Of a DNA stretch of 64,000 bases, positions 62,881-64,000 are shown in pieces (the stretch's first letter is position 1; the number at the start of each line of letters is the position of its first letter). Below the pieces are notes generated by a model. The model had not been told where the DNA came from. It saw nothing but the letters and a program-made list of their open reading frames with translations, and searched no databases. This DNA is from Clostridiales bacterium (GTDB lineage Bacteria > Bacillota > Clostridia > Christensenellales > Borkfalkiaceae). A program made the position numbers and the translations under genes. The stretch covers positions 186,001 to 250,000 of the forward strand of contig SVIG01000001.1 of NCBI GenBank assembly GCA_015071005.1. Direction: 5' to 3'.

Positions 62881-63030
62881 TTACCTATTTCCTGCAATCC
62901 ATCCCGGGTCGAAGTCGTTCGCATTTCCATTGTCCAACCAGCTATCAGCATCGTTATTCCCACTTGCTGTCAAAACGTCGACTTCCCTGAAATAGATAAT
63001 CTCTATTATAATCGGTTTATATTCTGCCAT
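62881..63030 (-). CDS. 49-aa small peptide between two surface-protein genes
   Basis: ATG at 63030 with AAGGAGATAGAAA before it; the product begins MAEYKPIIIEIIYFREVDVL and ends in GNANDFDPGWIAGNR. A short amphipathic leader-like part (YKPIIIEIIYF) is followed by a TASG turn and an acidic Asn/Asp/Gly-rich tail. Peptides of this style (...EIIYF..D/V..TASGG...) accompany surface-protein operons in many gut Clostridia. Its position between two large surface genes in one transcript suggests a co-secreted or regulatory role. Function unknown. Confidence 0.65.
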   Translation of the reverse strand: MAEYKPIIIEIIYFREVDVLTASGNNDADSWLDNGNANDFDPGWIAGNR

Positions 63031-63084
63031 TTTCTATCTCCTTTTGATTCCTTCAAGAAATCCAATATAAAATATCGACAACGA

Positions 63085-64000
63085 TTATATAATTGGCGTT
63101 TGAATAGCACTGGGATCTTTTTCCCAAACGGCAACTACCGTCATCGCACGTCCATCATAGGCAATAATTTGCCCACCATCAAGCATTTCCCCCATATATT
63201 GCCAACCTTTGAAAATGTATCCCATACAGCTAATATTAGTCGGGAGCGCAACCGTTTCACCTACATCAACCTTCAATTCTAAGCTTTCAATCCCCGCTAC
63301 GTATTTACCAGATACAATACCCAAATCCAAATAAATTGTACCTTGTTCAACTGCGCCAGGATTATTTTTACCCCAAAGCAATCTGTTTTCACTAATCGTC
63401 CAATATTCCGTAGAGAATAAACTCAGAATGCCACTAGTATTTTCAATATCCATTTGAAGATCTTTTATGGAATTATATTGGCGAACGCCTTTCAGTTGAA
63501 CAGTCTTTACGGTTAAAGAATCAACTGGCTTTCCATTTGCTATTGCAAAATTTTGCTTAATGTTATTCGCCAAAGCACTTAAGTAATCAGAACTGATATT
63601 AGAAGCTACAGCAACTTGCAAATTAGATTGTTCCGTTTTGCAAACCCCAATGGGGGCTTGTGATACAATCAAACAGTTTTCAAACGTAGGTTCGTTCCCA
63701 GGTTTTATTGCACCAAATGCAGAATAACAATTGTCATAGCTTACGTCCCCAATGCTCTGCGAATATTCCAAATAAGTGTATTTGAATGTGCCACCTTCAA
63801 TCTTATAAGATGCCAATACGCTTGCACCCTGTGCCACTTTGGGCAGCTGACTAATTTTCACATAAACATTGCTCGTTTTTACACCTTCTACATTTACGCC
63901 TAAAATACCCGTTGATTGTGAGAAGTTTTCAGGGTACGCCCAATTCATAAATGCAATATTCTTAATAGTGCCATAAGTTATTGATCCAAATAAACCTTGA
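63085..64000 (-). CDS. C-terminal part of a second GLUG-like surface protein, running off the window
   Basis: The reading frame is open from 64000 without a start; 304 codons plus stop are visible. The first visible residues (QGLFGSITYGTIKNIAFMNW) continue a GLUG-like repeat. The internal Met at 63948 has no good ribosome site, so this is not a complete gene. It ends with a YWTISENRLLWG module and an InlB-type repeat (SCMGYIFKGWQYMGEML ... AVWEKD). It is upstream of the 49-aa peptide gene in the same direction. Confidence 0.85.
   Translation of the reverse strand, partial: QGLFGSITYGTIKNIAFMNWAYPENFSQSTGILGVNVEGVKTSNVYVKISQLPKVAQGASVLASYKIEGGTFKYTYLEYSQSIGDVSYDNCYSAFGAIKPGNEPTFENCLIVSQAPIGVCKTEQSNLQVAVASNISSDYLSALANNIKQNFAIANGKPVDSLTVKTVQLKGVRQYNSIKDLQMDIENTSGILSLFSTEYWTISENRLLWGKNNPGAVEQGTIYLDLGIVSGKYVAGIESLELKVDVGETVALPTNISCMGYIFKGWQYMGEMLDGGQIIAYDGRAMTVVAVWEKDPSAIQTPII

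Overview
The window looks like one contig of a Gram-positive, low-to-mid GC bacterium of the Clostridia (Bacillota), most likely an uncultured gut lineage. Supporting this are a YabM-type flippase next to yabN, as in Bacillus subtilis; a tandem glycine riboswitch; AGGAGG ribosome binding sites; sigma-A-type promoters; and a large set of lipoproteins with short Ser/Gly/Asp-rich linkers after the lipobox. The exact lineage cannot be fixed from this sequence.

Region by region. 0-0.7 kb: start of an AGCS amino-acid symporter on the minus strand, behind a tandem glycine riboswitch and a terminator. 0.7-3.6 kb: plus-strand operon of a two-domain DUF1538 membrane protein, two PII-like proteins and a small lipoprotein. 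3.6-6.6 kb: minus-strand pair of a secreted tyrosine phosphatase and a surface protein. 6.8-7.3 kb: tRNA-Arg followed by two tandem 214-bp units, each ending in a copy of the tRNA 3' end. 7.4-12.4 kb: housekeeping genes (mnmA, dusB, yabN, YabM-like flippase). 12.5-15.4 kb: large lipoprotein, then an array of small hairpins joined by GTGAATTG. 15.4-25.3 kb: six-gene MoxR/DUF58/VWA operon ending in a Cys-rich lipoprotein. 25.5-28.6 kb: TRIC-type channel, esterase and Gfo/Idh oxidoreductase. 28.6-41.6 kb: carbohydrate-type ABC transporter operon (binding protein, a permease with a very large extracytoplasmic domain, second permease, two lipoproteins, an anchored surface protein), with a divergent and probably leaderless AraC regulator. 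41.7-43 kb: SecB-like protein and tRNAs Val, Gly, Cys and Leu, with a broken second tRNA-Leu.

43-47.8 kb is an accessory region: tyrosine recombinase, two paralogous lipoproteins, a probable structured RNA carrying an 18-codon ORF, a short HTH protein and a coupled 36-codon ORF. 47.8-57.6 kb is a nine-gene minus-strand glycan and acid-sugar operon (GH20, enolase-superfamily dehydratase, GH16, SDR, GH29, UlaG-like lactonase, serine hydrolases, AEC transporter), facing a divergent AraC regulator and a TIM-barrel sugar isomerase. 59.7-64 kb holds two large GLUG-like surface proteins separated by a 49-aa peptide gene; the last runs off the window.

The strongest candidates for undescribed biology are the GTGAATTG hairpin array (15.2-15.4 kb), the tRNA-Arg 214-bp units (6.8-7.3 kb), the HTH/structured-RNA/micro-ORF module (46.9-47.7 kb), and the disrupted tRNA-Leu beside an intact tRNA-Leu and an integrase (42.8-44.3 kb).
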